From: Scilla litardierei
Taxonomy: Eukaryota > Streptophyta > Magnoliopsida > Asparagales > Asparagaceae
Length of the DNA stretch: 64,000 nucleotides
Assembly: GCA_030789695.1 (NCBI GenBank)
Contig: CM061141.1
Location: 193,451,689-193,515,688 of the forward strand
Direction: 5' to 3'
A model generated the notes under the pieces. That model was given only the letters and a program-made list of their open reading frames with translations. It was not told the origin of the DNA and did no database searches. A program made the position numbers and the translations under genes. Shown here piece by piece: positions 1 to 11,366 of this stretch. Positions within the stretch are counted from its first letter, which is position 1. Each line of letters opens with the position of its first letter.

Positions 1-1973
1 GTGCATCACATTAATTGTTAAGGTAGAGGCTATAGAAATATATATTAGGAATTAGACTTGTATATATATATAGTTACTTGTATTGGGTTTTAGTAAACTG
101 TGTGTATATGTGAAAACCATGCTCAAGATCAATTAGTCTTTTAATGTTACATGTTAAGTTAGATATTTATGGCAGAACTTATATTTTTAAGTATTGGTAT
201 AAGTTATTAATGATATCGGTGGATGTTTAACCTGGTGTTACTTGTGGTATATCCTTGTACTAGCATCTTAGCACTATTAGCAGGTCTCTAACATTATGAG
301 TGATGTGTCACCCATCTTAGGATAGCAAACTTAATTAAATTAGCCAATAGACGTTCTAAGGCTATTTAAGAATGCTAGTCTGTAATTACGAACTCATCTG
401 TGCACGTATCTTTTGCCAGAGAACCCGTCATTCTGTACCAATCGTGAAACCGGAATCCTACCCCTGACGTCGCTACCCGACGTCAGAATAGCTCTCGCGT
501 CGTGTTGAGGTAAGATCTGCACCGTAGGAACCCCAACCATCGCATGTTAATTCAAGATTAAAATCAATTATTTTTACTATTTTGTAACTCACTAATCCAA
601 CTTAATAATACGGGACTGTAGGCTGGTTGTTGGACTGAGCGTGGGAGCTCTGGTCGTTGTGAATCTGTGATTGGACTTTGAGAATTGGGTTTCCAGCACG
701 TATGTCAGGCAAGTGAAACTTGCCACTTAGTGTTTTTAGGCCATGCCTTAGGCCATTTGCTTGTTGTAGCGTAAAAGAGACTAGACAGTGAAATGATAGC
801 TGCCTAGACGCCTATTTGATCTAGTTTGACAACGAAACTAGATCTGTCACCTCAATTGATCTAGCTTGACAACGAAGCTAGATCCAACCCCTTTAATTTG
901 TTGTTCATGCATATTAAACTGCCATGTTTAATTCCTTGTCTGTACGCCTTACTACATGCCATCCATGTTGAATGTCGCATTCGTAGCACATGCTATAATA
1001 CTTGTGTTTCCTGGCTCGTGTTCCAGAAGCGGGCCACGTGTGTTGGTTGATAGCCAATGCCCGATCTACTTTTTTCCGGCTAGGCACCTGCGTTGCTGGC
1101 ATAACCCTACGCCATACGTGTTAAAAACACTTCCTGGCTCGTGATCCAGAAGCGAGCATTCCGTGTTCGGGGGTAATGCCCTGGCTCGATACACGTGGAG
1201 GGGTAGGGATAAGCGGTCACCTGAGCTTACGAGTTGGCTCGATCAGCCACTCTAGCCAGAAGACGAAATCTCTGTGCACAACTTGTTTACTTGACGTGTT
1301 TACTTGACGTGACTTACTTGACTTGTACTTGTCCGTGTTTATGCTTGTAAAACTTGTCATCTGTGCCATACTTGTTACTTGCACTTTACCTTACTTGTTG
1401 CTTCCATACTATACTTGCCATGCTATGCATCATACTATAACTGCTAGGTTGTTAGTTTACTTTCCCTTTGGTTTCCTTGCCCAAGTCTTTTTAGACTTGT
1501 TGACATGTGCCCCTTGCTCTTTTGGGTGTCACATGTTAGACCTTGAGCCAGAGACTGTTGCTGAGTACGTGGTAGTTGCTGACGCTGAGCCTGAGTCCAT
1601 GTCTGCCCAGGAGGAGTTTTGCGGACATCGGTGACCCTTGCTGAGCTCCCTTTTGTTTTAGGATTTCTGTTAGTTGTCGGTGCGTAGCACCTTTACTTTG
1701 TACGTTGTACTTTTGTTGGCCATGTTTGGGCCTTTAGACTCTTTTTCCTTTTAGCCTGGTGGCTTTTCTGCGATGTTGGAGTTTATTATCATGGATATTC
1801 TGACATTTTCCCTTTTGTCTCATTTCCTTATTATTATCTTGTTTCGTTTCGTGTTGCAAGGACCTGCAGTTTAAAGTTGATTGACGCTTATCGGACTTGC
1901 AGCTTTGCAGCTTCAAGTCTGAGCGGACCTTCTCACACCTCGCCTCCACATTTTTGGGAAGCGGGGCGTGACA
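1..1973 (+). repeat. T1 5' LTR (3' part only)
   Basis: The first 698 bases match 6810-7509. The rest (699-1973) matches, in reverse orientation, the T2 solo LTR (about 8872-10020) and the T3 LTR (about 19866-21100), including the terminal GGGGCGTGACA. It contains a cluster of hairpins at 708-884. The stretch around 1010-1200 repeats a CCTGGCTCGTG-TCCAGAAGCG word twice. A 103-codon ORF at 1323-1634 is open but resembles no known protein; its homologue in T2 reads in the opposite strand context, so I treat it as LTR sequence. Confidence 0.8.
708..884 (+). other. T-family hairpin cluster (T1 copy)
   Basis: Four stem-loops in about 180 bases. 708-724: stem GGCAAGT / ACTTGCC, loop GAA. 781-807: stem CTAGACAG / CTGCCTAG (one mismatch), loop TGAAATGATAG. 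818-844: stem GATCTAGTTT / AAACTAGATC, loop GACAACG. 858-884: stem GATCTAGCTT / AAGCTAGATC, same loop. The last two differ by a compensatory T-A to C-G change. The same order recurs in T2 and T3, with stems altered but still paired. Probable RNA structure in the LTR transcript; a role in dimerisation or packaging is only a guess. Confidence 0.75.
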
Positions 1974-1981
1974 GGTTTTAT

Positions 1982-1997
1982 TGGTGGCCCATGCAGG
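1982..1997 (+). other. Candidate primer-binding site of T1
   Basis: TGGTGGCCCATGCAGG lies 8 bases after the LTR end. The same word follows the T3 LTR at about 19840-19855 (minus strand) although neighbouring bases differ. It begins with TGG, as expected for pairing with a tRNA CCA end. I cannot assign the tRNA. Confidence 0.45.
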
Positions 1998-4900
1998 TCC
2001 GTCTTGCAATTGTGAATTATCATAACAACGATAATAACTATGGAATGTCCATTAAATAAATTGCGACATCCGAGTCAATAGCCTTGAGTCTAGTCGTTTT
2101 CCTATGTCACTAGGTGGTAGGAAGACTTAGTTAGACGTCCGTGCTTGCTAGTTAGAGGCCCCTGATTGTTAGTTAGACTCCCTGCTAGGAATTGATTTAG
2201 TCGTCGTAGGATTTACCTTAGTGGTCCCTGTCTAATTTTGACTAAAATAGACTTCTAGAATTCTTTGGTCGTTCGCTTGGGTTCATCGATTCGGACCAAG
2301 CTGAACGCATTTCATTGCTGTCTAGCCCCTTAGAAAGTCTTAGTGCTTAGTTCCCTAATCTTTAGTGGTTGACCGTAGGAGTTTCCCCGTAGGTTTCCTG
2401 GGCCATATCCTAGGCGTATGTGTGTTTTGATCATCCGACCATTTTCCTTGCCTCGATTCACGAGATCGCCTCATGACGATCGTCGTCAATTTTCGAATCC
2501 CTACGTTACAAATCTTGAATCTCCTGAAAGTGTTTTTCGATCACCTCTTTCCCTAAGTTTAAATTTGTTCAAAAATTTTAATGTATATATACTTATTATA
2601 CCTCATACTCTTTAGTTGACTTAAATTTCTAAAACTTGTGTCGAAATTTTTGAATACCAGCTTATGATATTTCCCTGCCTATACTTTTCGTACCTATGTA
2701 AATACCTTGTCCCTTCATATACTAATTTTATTCTGAACCGTACTTTTATTTTGCCCAATTTGATTTATAACTTTCTTTTCTTATTTTATGTCATTCAAAT
2801 GACACATAGTGTTTACTTCTAATATACTTTTCAAGTCACTTGGGACTTCAGCTTTCAGCAAGTCGACTTTATGCTCACCGTTTTCCCTATTTCAGATTTT
2901 TGTAAAACTTTTATGTTGTGACCACTTCCCGATCCAGACCCTCCAAAATGTGGTTTTAAAGCTTTATTAGGAATTTTGATAAATCTACTACGAAGATATT
3001 ATTATCTTTCCGTTCACCCTACACACTTTTAGAAAAATTTCTAAACTAATTAGAATTTCAATTATTTTTATATCCGTACCATGCTCGTTGTGCTCGTATG
3101 TTAAGCACCTTGTGCAAATCAGTTTCTCTTTTTGGCAAATCCCGATTCCTCTAAAAGTAGTTTCAATATTGATTATTTTAAAAAATTTCCCTAGCTTAAA
3201 GATTTGAAAGCATTTAGCATGAGTTTAAATTCTTCAGTTAATTTAATTCCATTCTTTGAATTTCAAACTTTTGACAGCATTATACTACATTACTGCAGTA
3301 TAATATTTTCCGACCTATGTCCTTAATGTTCGTGTTAATGTTTTACTCCTCCTTATAATGATTTTTCCATAAGCTAATAAACCATTTTTCTTATTATGTA
3401 TATCCGACTCAAACTTATTTCAAACAACTCATTTTATCGACCGGTTTCGTACTCTTCGTTTTAACTTATATCTTTTACACACTATTTTCCTGTATCCTAT
3501 GAGAGTATCATTACATCTTTCTTTTTCCCACCTAAATAATCACAATTATACCCCTGGTTCACCCAGCCAAGCTGTCTTCTTATCTTCGCCCTATCTGAAC
3601 CCGTGCTTATCGATTCTTCCATCGTTACGCTATCGATCTCGGTCCCCTTTATTGCTTAGACTTTAGTGCTCGTCAATGACTGTGTCAACTCTAATTTGTT
3701 AGTAGGCCTTTGGACCTTTGTGAGGTGTCGTGGTGCATGTACCTGAGTTGAGTGTGTGGGATTGAATGAGTGTACTCCCATGTAGTATGATAATGTTTGC
3801 CTATTGTGTGATATGTACATATTCTAGTTATTCGTAATGATATGAAGTTGTATGTGTGTTAGTATTTATAGATATGTGTGAGGATAGCTATACCACTCTA
3901 GGAATGTCTGAGTATGTATGAATCAGCGTTGAAATATCTAATGGGGTGTATGTAGTTGGAGATACTTATAATGGTTGAAATAATATGTTGGTAAAGATAT
4001 GTGTATGCTAGGTGTGATAATAATAGGTGTACGTATAGTTAAGTGAGTAGGCCTATTATATGACCTGTATGTTAGTACGTGTGAGTATGTGCTCGTACGT
4101 AGATATGAATTGTGCTTAAATGTAAGCAGTTATGTATTTGCTGCATAAGTATATAGGTGATATACTTATGATAGTAGGATTATAGCTTTGATTGGTATTA
4201 CTTGCTTTTACGGATGTTGTATGAGTGTATACCAAGGGTATACACGACTAATGCGTATCTTAACTATGTACGAAGTAGATGTATTGGCATACTAGTTACA
4301 GGTAGATGGCTATGGTGTGAATTTATGTTCTACATGTGTGTGACTATACCGTGAATGTTTGTATTGGGGAGGGTATTATAATTATATGTGTGCTGATGTC
4401 TGTAATATTATTAGTATGGTATATTAAGTAATTGAACTATGTGGGTGTTACCTGACTAAATATTAAGTGTGATTGACATATTATATGTATGTAGTTATAT
4501 TGGTAGATGTGTATATATTAGAGTGTGGTATTGGTATAGGTATAAATACCGTGTTACGTATATAGAGTTTTCCGATATGTGTTTCGAGTCTCACTCAAGA
4601 TTGAGTGGGTATACTCTAAAGTATATTGTTATGTATGTCTGTAGTCTGCGTATAGCGAAGTTGATGTATGTATAGTGATAGGAGTGTTTGTGTCTGGTTG
4701 TGTTACGCACATGATTGTGGGTCGCTATACCAGTATATAGTTATAGGTGTTGGTCTTGTGGTATAGTTATTACTAAGGACTTGCCTGTGTGAACGTATGT
4801 GTGCTAGCTAAACTAAGTGTGTAAATGTACGGAGTTTATAATGGTATGATTGGTGTATATGAATGAAATGTTAGCATGTGTTGGTGTGCACCATGCACGG

Positions 4901-5485
4901 GTAAGTATGTGCCTAGTTATAAGTTTTGGTAACTATGGTATATGTTGCGTGTCGTAAATACAGTTATAGGACCGTATGTGATGTGAATATACGGTGAAAT
5001 ATTTGCATGCATTGGAATGACTAAAATTGTGAAATTATAGTAGTGATGAATGTATAATAGATATAGTAAGACTTGGTTTGAATAATGGTATGGTGTGACT
5101 ACATGTGTTGATGTGATTGATATTGGATGTATGCTAGTAAATATTAGGGAATAATATACACATTATTGTTTGTGCATATGTAGCTATCTATACGTAGAGC
5201 AATGATTGTATTTACTAGTGTGAGACTAATCTTATGTAAGTATCTGAACTATTGTTTGTGCTAGGCTGGTAGTAGTTATATAAGAGATGTATATATAAAT
5301 GATTGAAATACGTGCATGGATGAATATATACATGTTAGCAGAATTATTGTTTGACTACCTGGTGTATGTATAAGCCTTTGTAATGACTATACCTGGTTGA
5401 ATTATAATGTGATGTGATCAAGATACCTGCTAGTCTATCTAGAGTTAAATTCATAGTTAGAAAGTCCGAGGACGGACTTTATTTT

Positions 5486-5498
5486 AAGGTGGGGAGGA
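5486..5498 (+). other. Polypurine tract of T1
   Basis: AAGGTGGGGAGGA directly precedes the TG that opens the 3' LTR at 5499. A purine run immediately 5' of a TGTAACG LTR start is the plus-strand priming site of gypsy-type elements. Confidence 0.75.
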
Positions 5499-7509
5499 TG
5501 TAACGACCGCTTTTCGATCATATCTTCTTCGTGCACGTGCTTTTGACCGTGCACGTATTTATTTTAGACCTTGTTTGTGTTTGAACACTATGGTGTGATA
5601 TGTCATTGTGACTCTCTCGGAGAGTATTAAATTGTGGCACTAATTGGGAACGTCATTTCACGGGTTGTTCTCCCACGATTTGATCCTGTTTGATGAGATG
5701 TTGCGATTTTCACTTTTGTCGTGAGGCCTGGTTATTTTTAGTTTCACCTCTCGTCGCCAAACTGGTGATCAGTCTTCTTAGTCCCGGTTCTCTCGTCGAC
5801 ACGATCATTCTGGCATTTTCATTATAATTTTCGGACGCCGTTTAGTTGGCCTTCCTCTTGAATCACTTTCAATTTGTTATTACCCTAGCTAATCCCCAAC
5901 TCAATCCCTAATTAATTTAACCCATTAATTATCAATACTATCAAATAAGAATTCAAATTTATTATTCCTCTTAATCACTAGCCCTTACTTAACTTAGACC
6001 CCACATCTACTGCCATCTTCAAACCGTTGGGCTAGCTAATATGTAACTCTAGGTTAGGATTCTACATTGGCCTATATGAAAATATCTTTGAATCTATAGT
6101 GATTCACGTGATGCTGCTCTATTTTTCCGCATACAACTCATTTTGTGTGATGCTGGGCCCTTGGGCCTACTCACCTGCCAATTTTTGAACCCCACACAAA
6201 AAGATATATGAATTAAAACCCTTTGGACCCCGCACCTCATCTTTTAAGAAACCTAGGTTACGTTCTCTCAGCAACACAAAATCGCCGCCGCCCACGTTTT
6301 CTTCCCGCACGCGATGAAACCCCACGGCACCGCATGTCATCCCTTCGCGCAAACGCCGAGCCCTCATCTTCGACTTCTTTCAGACCTCCGACCATCCCCG
6401 CGTCATCGACCTCCCCCGGCGACTCCGTGCCTGAGCTCTGCCGGTTCTCCTGCCGCGCAGCAGGCTGCAGCTCCTCGTAGCAGCCGTCAGCGTCGCCAAA
6501 CCCAGATGCGACGCCCTAGCCCCGCCGTGATCTCCGCCCCTTGCCGCTGAATCTCGCAGCAACCCACGATCACCCCAAACAAACCGTTTCCGGCGTTCTC
6601 CGGCCAAGCGCCGCCGCCGACGAGCCTCTCTCACCCCCTGACCTTGCCGCCGGCGCCCCCTCGCTCTCCCACCTGCAACCAACGAGGAAGGCAGAGCTGT
6701 TTAAGGTTAGTTGTTTATTTGTTTTGGATAGCCCTCATTAGTTAGGGCTATAGATATTATGATTGTTATACTAGTGGTCGTTATATGTTATGATCAATGA
6801 GAGTTAACTGTGCATCACATTAATTGTTAGGGTAGAGGCTATAGAAATATATATTAGGAATTAGACTTGTATATATATATATAGTTACTTGTATTGGGTT
6901 TTAGTAAACTGTGTGTATATGTGTAAACCATGCTCAAGATTAATTAGTCTTTTAATGTTACATTTTAAGTTAGATATTTATGGCAGAACTTATATTTTTA
7001 AGTATTGGTATAAGTTATTAATGATATCGGTGGATGTTTAACCTGGTGTTACTTGTGGTATATCCTTGTACTAGCATCTTAGCACTATTAGCAGGTCTCT
7101 AACATTATGAGTGATGTGTCACCCATCTTAGGATAGCAAACTTAATTAAATTAGCCAATAGACGTTCTAAGGCTATTTAAGAATGCTAGTCCGTAATTAC
7201 GAACTCATCTGTGCACGTATCTTTTGCCAGAGAACCCGTCATTCCGTACCAATCGCGAAACCGGAATCCTACCCCTGACGTCGCTACCCGACGTCAGAAT
7301 AGCTCTCGCGTCGTGTTGAGGTAAGATCTGCACCGTAGGAACCCCAACCATCGCATATTAATTCAAGATTAAAATCAATTATTTTTACTATTTTGTAACT
7401 CACTAATCCAACTTAATAATACGGGACTGTAGGCTGGTTGTTGGACTGAGCGTGGGAGCTCTGGTCGTTGTGAATCTGTGATTGGACTTTGAGAATTGGG
7501 TTTCCAGCA
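5499..7509 (+). repeat. T1 3' LTR (3'-truncated)
   Basis: Starts TGTAACGACC after the polypurine tract. Bases 6810-7509 repeat 1-698. It stops at 7509, the position matching 698, so about 1.27 kb of LTR found in the 5' copy is missing. The CA at 7508-7509 is probably coincidental. Near the start it carries two CGTGCACGT words (about 5532-5560), also present at the start of the T3 LTR. About 6225-6700 is GC-rich with several short overlapping ORFs in different frames; it looks like a transcribed leader, not a gene. Confidence 0.75.
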
Positions 7510-7948
7510 GATGGCAGGGTAGAGAGAAATTCTTGTGTTCCTGGAATTTTATGATCGACCCGGACTCCCAAACAAGTGTAGAGAGAAATTCGAGGGTGAG
7601 TGCCGGGTAGGATATGGCAGATGCATTAAGGAAGGCCAACCAGCCTAAGTTAGCGAAAAGAGATTCGACTTCGGTGTAGACACTGAGATCGACCAGTGTC
7701 TGTGTGTGCGGGAACTTAGTTGATAGATGCCCCCGAGCATCGAGCCTACGATAAAAATCCTTGTGTTCCTGGTTCCTAAAGATATACCCATGAGGGCCCA
7801 ACATTGGGTCCACAGGGGGGATAACAGGCGGGGGAGGGCCAAGTGTAAGTGCTCGTGTGTGGGAAGGGGGACGTGTTTGTTTTCGTCTCTTTCGAGACGG
7901 TTCCTCCTCCCGCATAATCCCCTTCCCCTTGTCTTTATCCTTAGCCAT
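7510..7948 (-). pseudogene. Accessory (Athila ORF-1-like) protein, N-terminal part, element B
   Basis: The reading frame starts best at the methionine at 7948 (MAKDKDKGKG...); an upstream in-frame methionine at 8020 would add 24 residues that look like leader. Residues about 1-35 are highly basic with an RKRRK cluster, resembling a nuclear localisation signal. Then comes a proline-rich linker and a region with the wording of the Arabidopsis Athila ORF-1 family (FRNQEHKDFY, LFANLGWLAFL, SYPALTLEFLSTL). No signal peptide or membrane segment is visible in what remains. The gene is cut at about 7543 by filler DNA and the T1 boundary. A copy about 99% identical lies at 17640-18389. Function of the family is unknown; older literature calls the position env-like. 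Confidence 0.75.
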
Positions 7949-8380
7949 GCGTGAGTGTGCGTGTATGAATGAGTTCAAAAGCAATGAATGCACACTAACA
8001 CAAGCAAAATGAGCAAGCACAATTTATAGGGCAAAAATAGAAATATGAGCGTAGGAGCGAGTGTACCCAAGATAAATGGCGAAGCTTGCTCGTAGATGTC
8101 CCCACACTGTGTAATGAGAGTAGCGTGGAGCCGCGGCGACCTCTTTCAGCAAGAATTTTTGAAATGGGCGTTGTTTGGGGGGAATTAGGTCAGAAACCCG
8201 AAATGAAAGGAGAGAGGGAGTGTAAATGATGGAGAGATTGATGGAGGAGGTGGGGAGAGGGAGTATTGGAGGAGTGGAGGACGTGGGGGAGTGAATCGGG
8301 CTGTTGGGGAGGAGAGGCAGGCGAAACGACGACGGAAATGGCGATCGGGCGAGGGTGAATGCGAACGGGTGGTCGGGGGT
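7949..8380 (-). other. Leader between internal promoter and accessory ORF, element B
   Basis: About 430 bases, C/T-rich on the minus strand, starting after the TATA box and ending at the ORF start. It contains GGGTACACTC about 130 bases before the start codon; the same word occurs before the accessory ORF of A and, slightly altered, in E. It is therefore probably a 5' untranslated region. Confidence 0.55.
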
Positions 8381-8387
8381 TTTTATA
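8381..8387 (-). promoter_or_regulatory. TATA box of the element B internal promoter
   Basis: Minus strand reads CCCTATAAAAAC, a good plant TATA box, 13 bases after the last palindrome of the array and about 430 bases before the accessory start codon. The same array-TATA order occurs in A and E and in every Athila-like LTR here. Confidence 0.65.
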
Positions 8388-8399
8388 GGGTTTTAAGTC

Positions 8400-8746
8400 G
8401 AACCGATCGGGTGACTTGTCACCTGATCAGTTGACGGTTAGGTCAAAAATTCTTGCCGAAGAAGTGCTACAGGCGAACCGGTCGGTTGACTTGTCAACCG
8501 ATCGGTTGGCCGCTCCACTCACTTTCCCGAGAATTGAGGGTTGCTCACCCGGTCGCCTCAACCGATCGCGCTCTAACTCAACCGATCGGGTGATATTCCC
8601 CAAAAATTTCCTGAGAATTCTCCCCAGATCACCCAGTCTGTCACCTGGTCTCTCCATTCTTCAACCGATCGGTTCCTTGTGGGGACAGTTGCGGCTTGTA
8701 TCTGATACATCCCAACCGATCGGTTGAGTTATCAACCGATCGGTTG
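8400..8746 (-). repeat. Palindrome array, AACCGATCGGTT type (element B internal)
   Basis: Contains several near-palindromes of the AACCGATCGGTT / AACCGATCGGGT family, mostly in pairs: starts 8476 and 8496, and 8714 and 8734, both 20 bp apart. The word is the same as in the element B LTR array (15261-15632). Position just upstream of a TATA box suggests binding sites for a dimeric regulator. Confidence 0.8.
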
Positions 8747-9877
8747 GGGCTTTGTTTCCTGCAAAAACCAACAGATTTTCTAAGTCCCTGAACGGATGTT
8801 CTTGCGGCTGATTTTATTTATAAAAATAGAAAAAATAAAGTAAAAAATAACACTAAAAAGTGGGGAAAAAGTGTCACGCCCCGCTTCCCAAAAACATGGA
8901 GGCGAAGCGTGAAAAGGTCCGCACGGACTTGAAGCTGCAAAGCCGCAAGTCCGATAAGCGTCAAACAAAACGAAGTAGCAGGTCCCTGTAATGTGACTCA
9001 GAACAACAATAATAATAATAGCAAAAGAGGCGAATAATATAGCATTCATCCAACTCATAGTCCAACAAAAGTCCACAACCAGAAATGCCACCAGGCAACA
9101 AAAGAGTCAAAAGTACAAGGCACAGCACGGCCAAAAGAAACTAACAAAACGGTGCTACTCACCGACAACCACAGCTAACAAAGAAAAGTACGGAAGATCT
9201 CTAAGATTGATCACCGGTATCTTCGTACTCCACGTCACCAACAGGTTCGGGCACGAACTCCACGAACTTGTCACCCTCCGCAACTGTCTCTGGCTCAGCA
9301 ACTAACATGCGTCACCCAAAGAGAAGGGACACATGTCAGCAAGTCTAAAAAGACTTGTGCAAGGAAACTATAAAAAGGAAGCAACCTAACAGTTCTAAAG
9401 TAAAGTATGACATGGTATAGCATGGCAAATAGCATGGCATGGCAAGTAACATGGCATGGCAAGTAAACAAGTAAAAGACAAGTACTGGAATTGTAATCAC
9501 GTCGTGCACAGAGATTCCGCCCTTTGGCTAGAGTGGTTATACGGGCCAACTCTTACGCTCAAGTGATCGTTTATCCCTACCCCTCCACGTGTGTCGAGCC
9601 AGGGCATTACCCCCGAACACGGAATGCTCGCTTCTGGATCACGAGCCAGGAAGTGTTTTTAACACGGATGGCGTAGGGTTATGCCCGTATAACGGGTGCC
9701 TAGCCGGTAACACGGAAACATGGATTTTGTACATGTAGTGTAGCGTGTGCTACGATGCAAGTTTAACTAGGATGACATGTAAGATGCAATGCATGGCAGT
9801 TAACAATTCAAGTGCGTACAGTTAAAGGAATTTAAACATGGCAATTATCAATGCATGAATGATATATCAAGGTGTCG

Positions 9878-10014
9878 GATCTAGCTTCGTTGTCAAGCTA
9901 GATCTCAAAGTTGCGCCTAGATCGCTATCATTTCACGATCTAGTCTCTTTCACGCTAGTACAAAGAATTGGCCTAAAACATGGCCCTAAGAAGTGTTGGC
10001 AAGTTTCACTTGCC
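9878..10014 (-). other. T-family hairpin cluster (T2 copy)
   Basis: 9878-9904: stem GATCTAGCTT / AAGCTAGATC with loop CGTTGTC on the plus strand. 9917-9943: stem CTAGATCG / CGATCTAG, loop CTATCATTTCA. 9998-10014: stem GGCAAGT / ACTTGCC. Same order as T1 708-884 read on the opposite strand; the single copy of the first hairpin is duplicated in T1. Confidence 0.75.
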
Positions 10015-10496
10015 TGGTACCGAATTGTTGATCGACGTGAGTAACGAGAACGATGTCCTACGGTAGATGAATTCGCTGTTTATGGTAAAAATAAAGATTA
10101 GACGGAAATTCTAATTCATTTTGCATTGAAATCCTATGTCTAATAATCCATTTTTAATTAGGGTTTCTAGTTTACGGTGTGGGTTAATAGAGGTTACAAG
10201 ATTAGGATTACTAACCGTAGAGTAGCAGATGGAAGACACCAAAACGGATCTTGATTTGGTGACGAAGAACGATCCCGGGAAACTATGGCCGAAAACGGGA
10301 TCTCGGTGACCTAGTTCGGTATCCGGCGCAAGATACGGTGAGAAATAACCTCCGAGGATGATAGAAATGTTTTGGGGAAGATTAGGGATGATCTGCGAAT
10401 GATCTTAGCTCAGAAAGGATGAATGAAGAATGAAGGAAACGACGAATTAAATAGAAATAGGAACGGCGGCTAAAAATAGATCTAGGGTTTCGAGGT

Positions 10497-11100
10497 CAAC
10501 TAGTCGGTCAAAGAAGAGTGGTCGACCGACTAGTTTAAGAACTAGTCGGTCGGTCACCTATCGCAGACCGACTAAAAGGCAAACCGAGAATAGGGTTGGT
10601 ACAGGTCGACTACTTTAGTCGGTCAAAGCGCAACTGGTGACCGACTAGTTTAAGAACTAGTCGATCGGTCGACCAACGTTGACCGACTAAAAGGCAACCA
10701 AAAGCTAAATGATAAGAATTAGAACTAGTCGGTTGAAGAGCAACTCTTAACCGACTAAAAATATACAGTAACTACTGTAGAAAAGACTGTACAAGGATTA
10801 GTCGGTTGAAGAACAACAGCTGACCGACTAGTTTGCAACCTAGTCGGTCGGAAATCGTTCTTAGACCGACTAACGACAAACAGTAACTCTACTGTTCAGT
10901 GAAACTCAGAATTAGTCGGTCTGAGTACAATGCTTGACCGACTAGTTTGAGAACTAGTCGGTCGAAGGTTGAACTTAGACCGACTAACGACAAACAGTAA
11001 CTCAGCTATTTTTAATACGTTGAACTAGTCGGTCTATGAAGGATTGCCGACCGACTAGATCTCATTCTAGTCGGTTGGTTCTCCTTCGTGAACCAACTAA
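10497..11100 (-). repeat. Palindrome array, TAGTCGGTC type (T2 LTR)
   Basis: About five units of roughly 115 bp. Each holds four half sites: TAGTCGGTC, spacer, GACCGACTAG, 6-9 bases, CTAGTCGGTC, spacer, GACCGACTA. Units degrade gradually, as in an old tandem array. It lies in the LTR upstream part. Weak TATA-like words (CTATTTTTAG, CTATTTAATT) follow at about 10447-10480 on the minus strand. Confidence 0.8.
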
Positions 11101-11302
11101 GATGCACCAGAAGTGCCGAAACGAAGCGCGAAGCTTCGGGAAAGTTTCCATGGCTTCTAGGATCGTCCTAACTCTAGAATTACGGCGTTATTAAGCTAAA
11201 ATGTGAGGATTTAATCGAGAAAACATACAAGGAGGAGAAATTCAATATTAATCAGTTAAAATATATTTATTACAAACACCGGTCGTTACAAAAAGTTTAG
11301 AA

Positions 11303-11320
11303 CATGGGTTGCCTCCCATG
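11303..11320 (-). other. AGGCAA-loop hairpin after gag-pro (element B)
   Basis: Minus strand stem CATGGG / CCCATG with loop AGGCAA, 47 bases after the gag-pro stop. Element A has stem GTCGGG / CCCGAC with the identical loop at the matching place. Confidence 0.75.
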
Positions 11321-11366
11321 AAGCGCACCTGTTTAACGTCGTTGGCTCGACGCCCGCAAGAGATGT

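Larger units (their letters stand above)
1974..5498 (+). other. T1 internal domain without coding sequence
   Basis: No ORF above about 70 codons and no gag, protease, RT or integrase motif in any frame. About 1974-3700 is AT-rich. About 3700-5460 is strongly G/T-rich and C-poor on the plus strand, with many TATGTGTG-like words. T3 keeps a counterpart of the first roughly 1.5 kb. This is the part an autonomous element would use for gag-pol. Confidence 0.7.
1..7509 (+). mobile_element. T1: non-coding LTR retrotransposon, TGTAACG-type ends, truncated both sides
   Basis: Bases 1-698 and 6810-7509 are a near-identical direct repeat, which marks the two LTRs. A polypurine tract and a TGTAACGACC start lie at 5486-5510. 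The 5' LTR ends at 1973 in GGGGCGTGACA, the same end seen in T2 and T3. The left part of the 5' LTR lies outside the window, and the 3' LTR stops at 7509 without the expected end. The roughly 3.5 kb interior has no ORF resembling gag or pol, so this is a non-autonomous (LARD-like) element. Known background: long ORF-less LTR elements are mobilised by autonomous relatives. Inference: the partner is a Ty3/gypsy element, judging by the TGTAACG ends, but no pol is present to prove the clade. Confidence 0.8.
8872..11290 (-). mobile_element. T2: complete solo LTR inserted in element B
   Basis: Minus strand begins TGTAACGACC (11290) and ends GGGGCGTGACA (8872), imperfect inverted termini. It is flanked by a perfect 5-bp duplication AAAAG at 8867-8871 and 11291-11295. 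Removing it and one AAAAG restores a continuous element B sequence that resembles the same interval of element A. No internal domain is present, so this is a solo LTR left by LTR-LTR recombination. Parts align with the T1 5' LTR (699-1973) and T3 LTR. It carries its own palindrome array at 10497-11100. Confidence 0.9.

Noticed and set aside
6223..6741. Overlapping GC-rich frames in the T1 3' LTR
   Set aside because: Several frames on both strands are open at once, with no shared protein in the T3 counterpart; GC-rich leader more likely.
691..7509. LTR boundary of T1 at 698 and 7509 (both end in CA)
   Set aside because: T2 with its TSD shows the LTR extends on to GGGGCGTGACA; similarity stops at 7509 because the 3' LTR is truncated.
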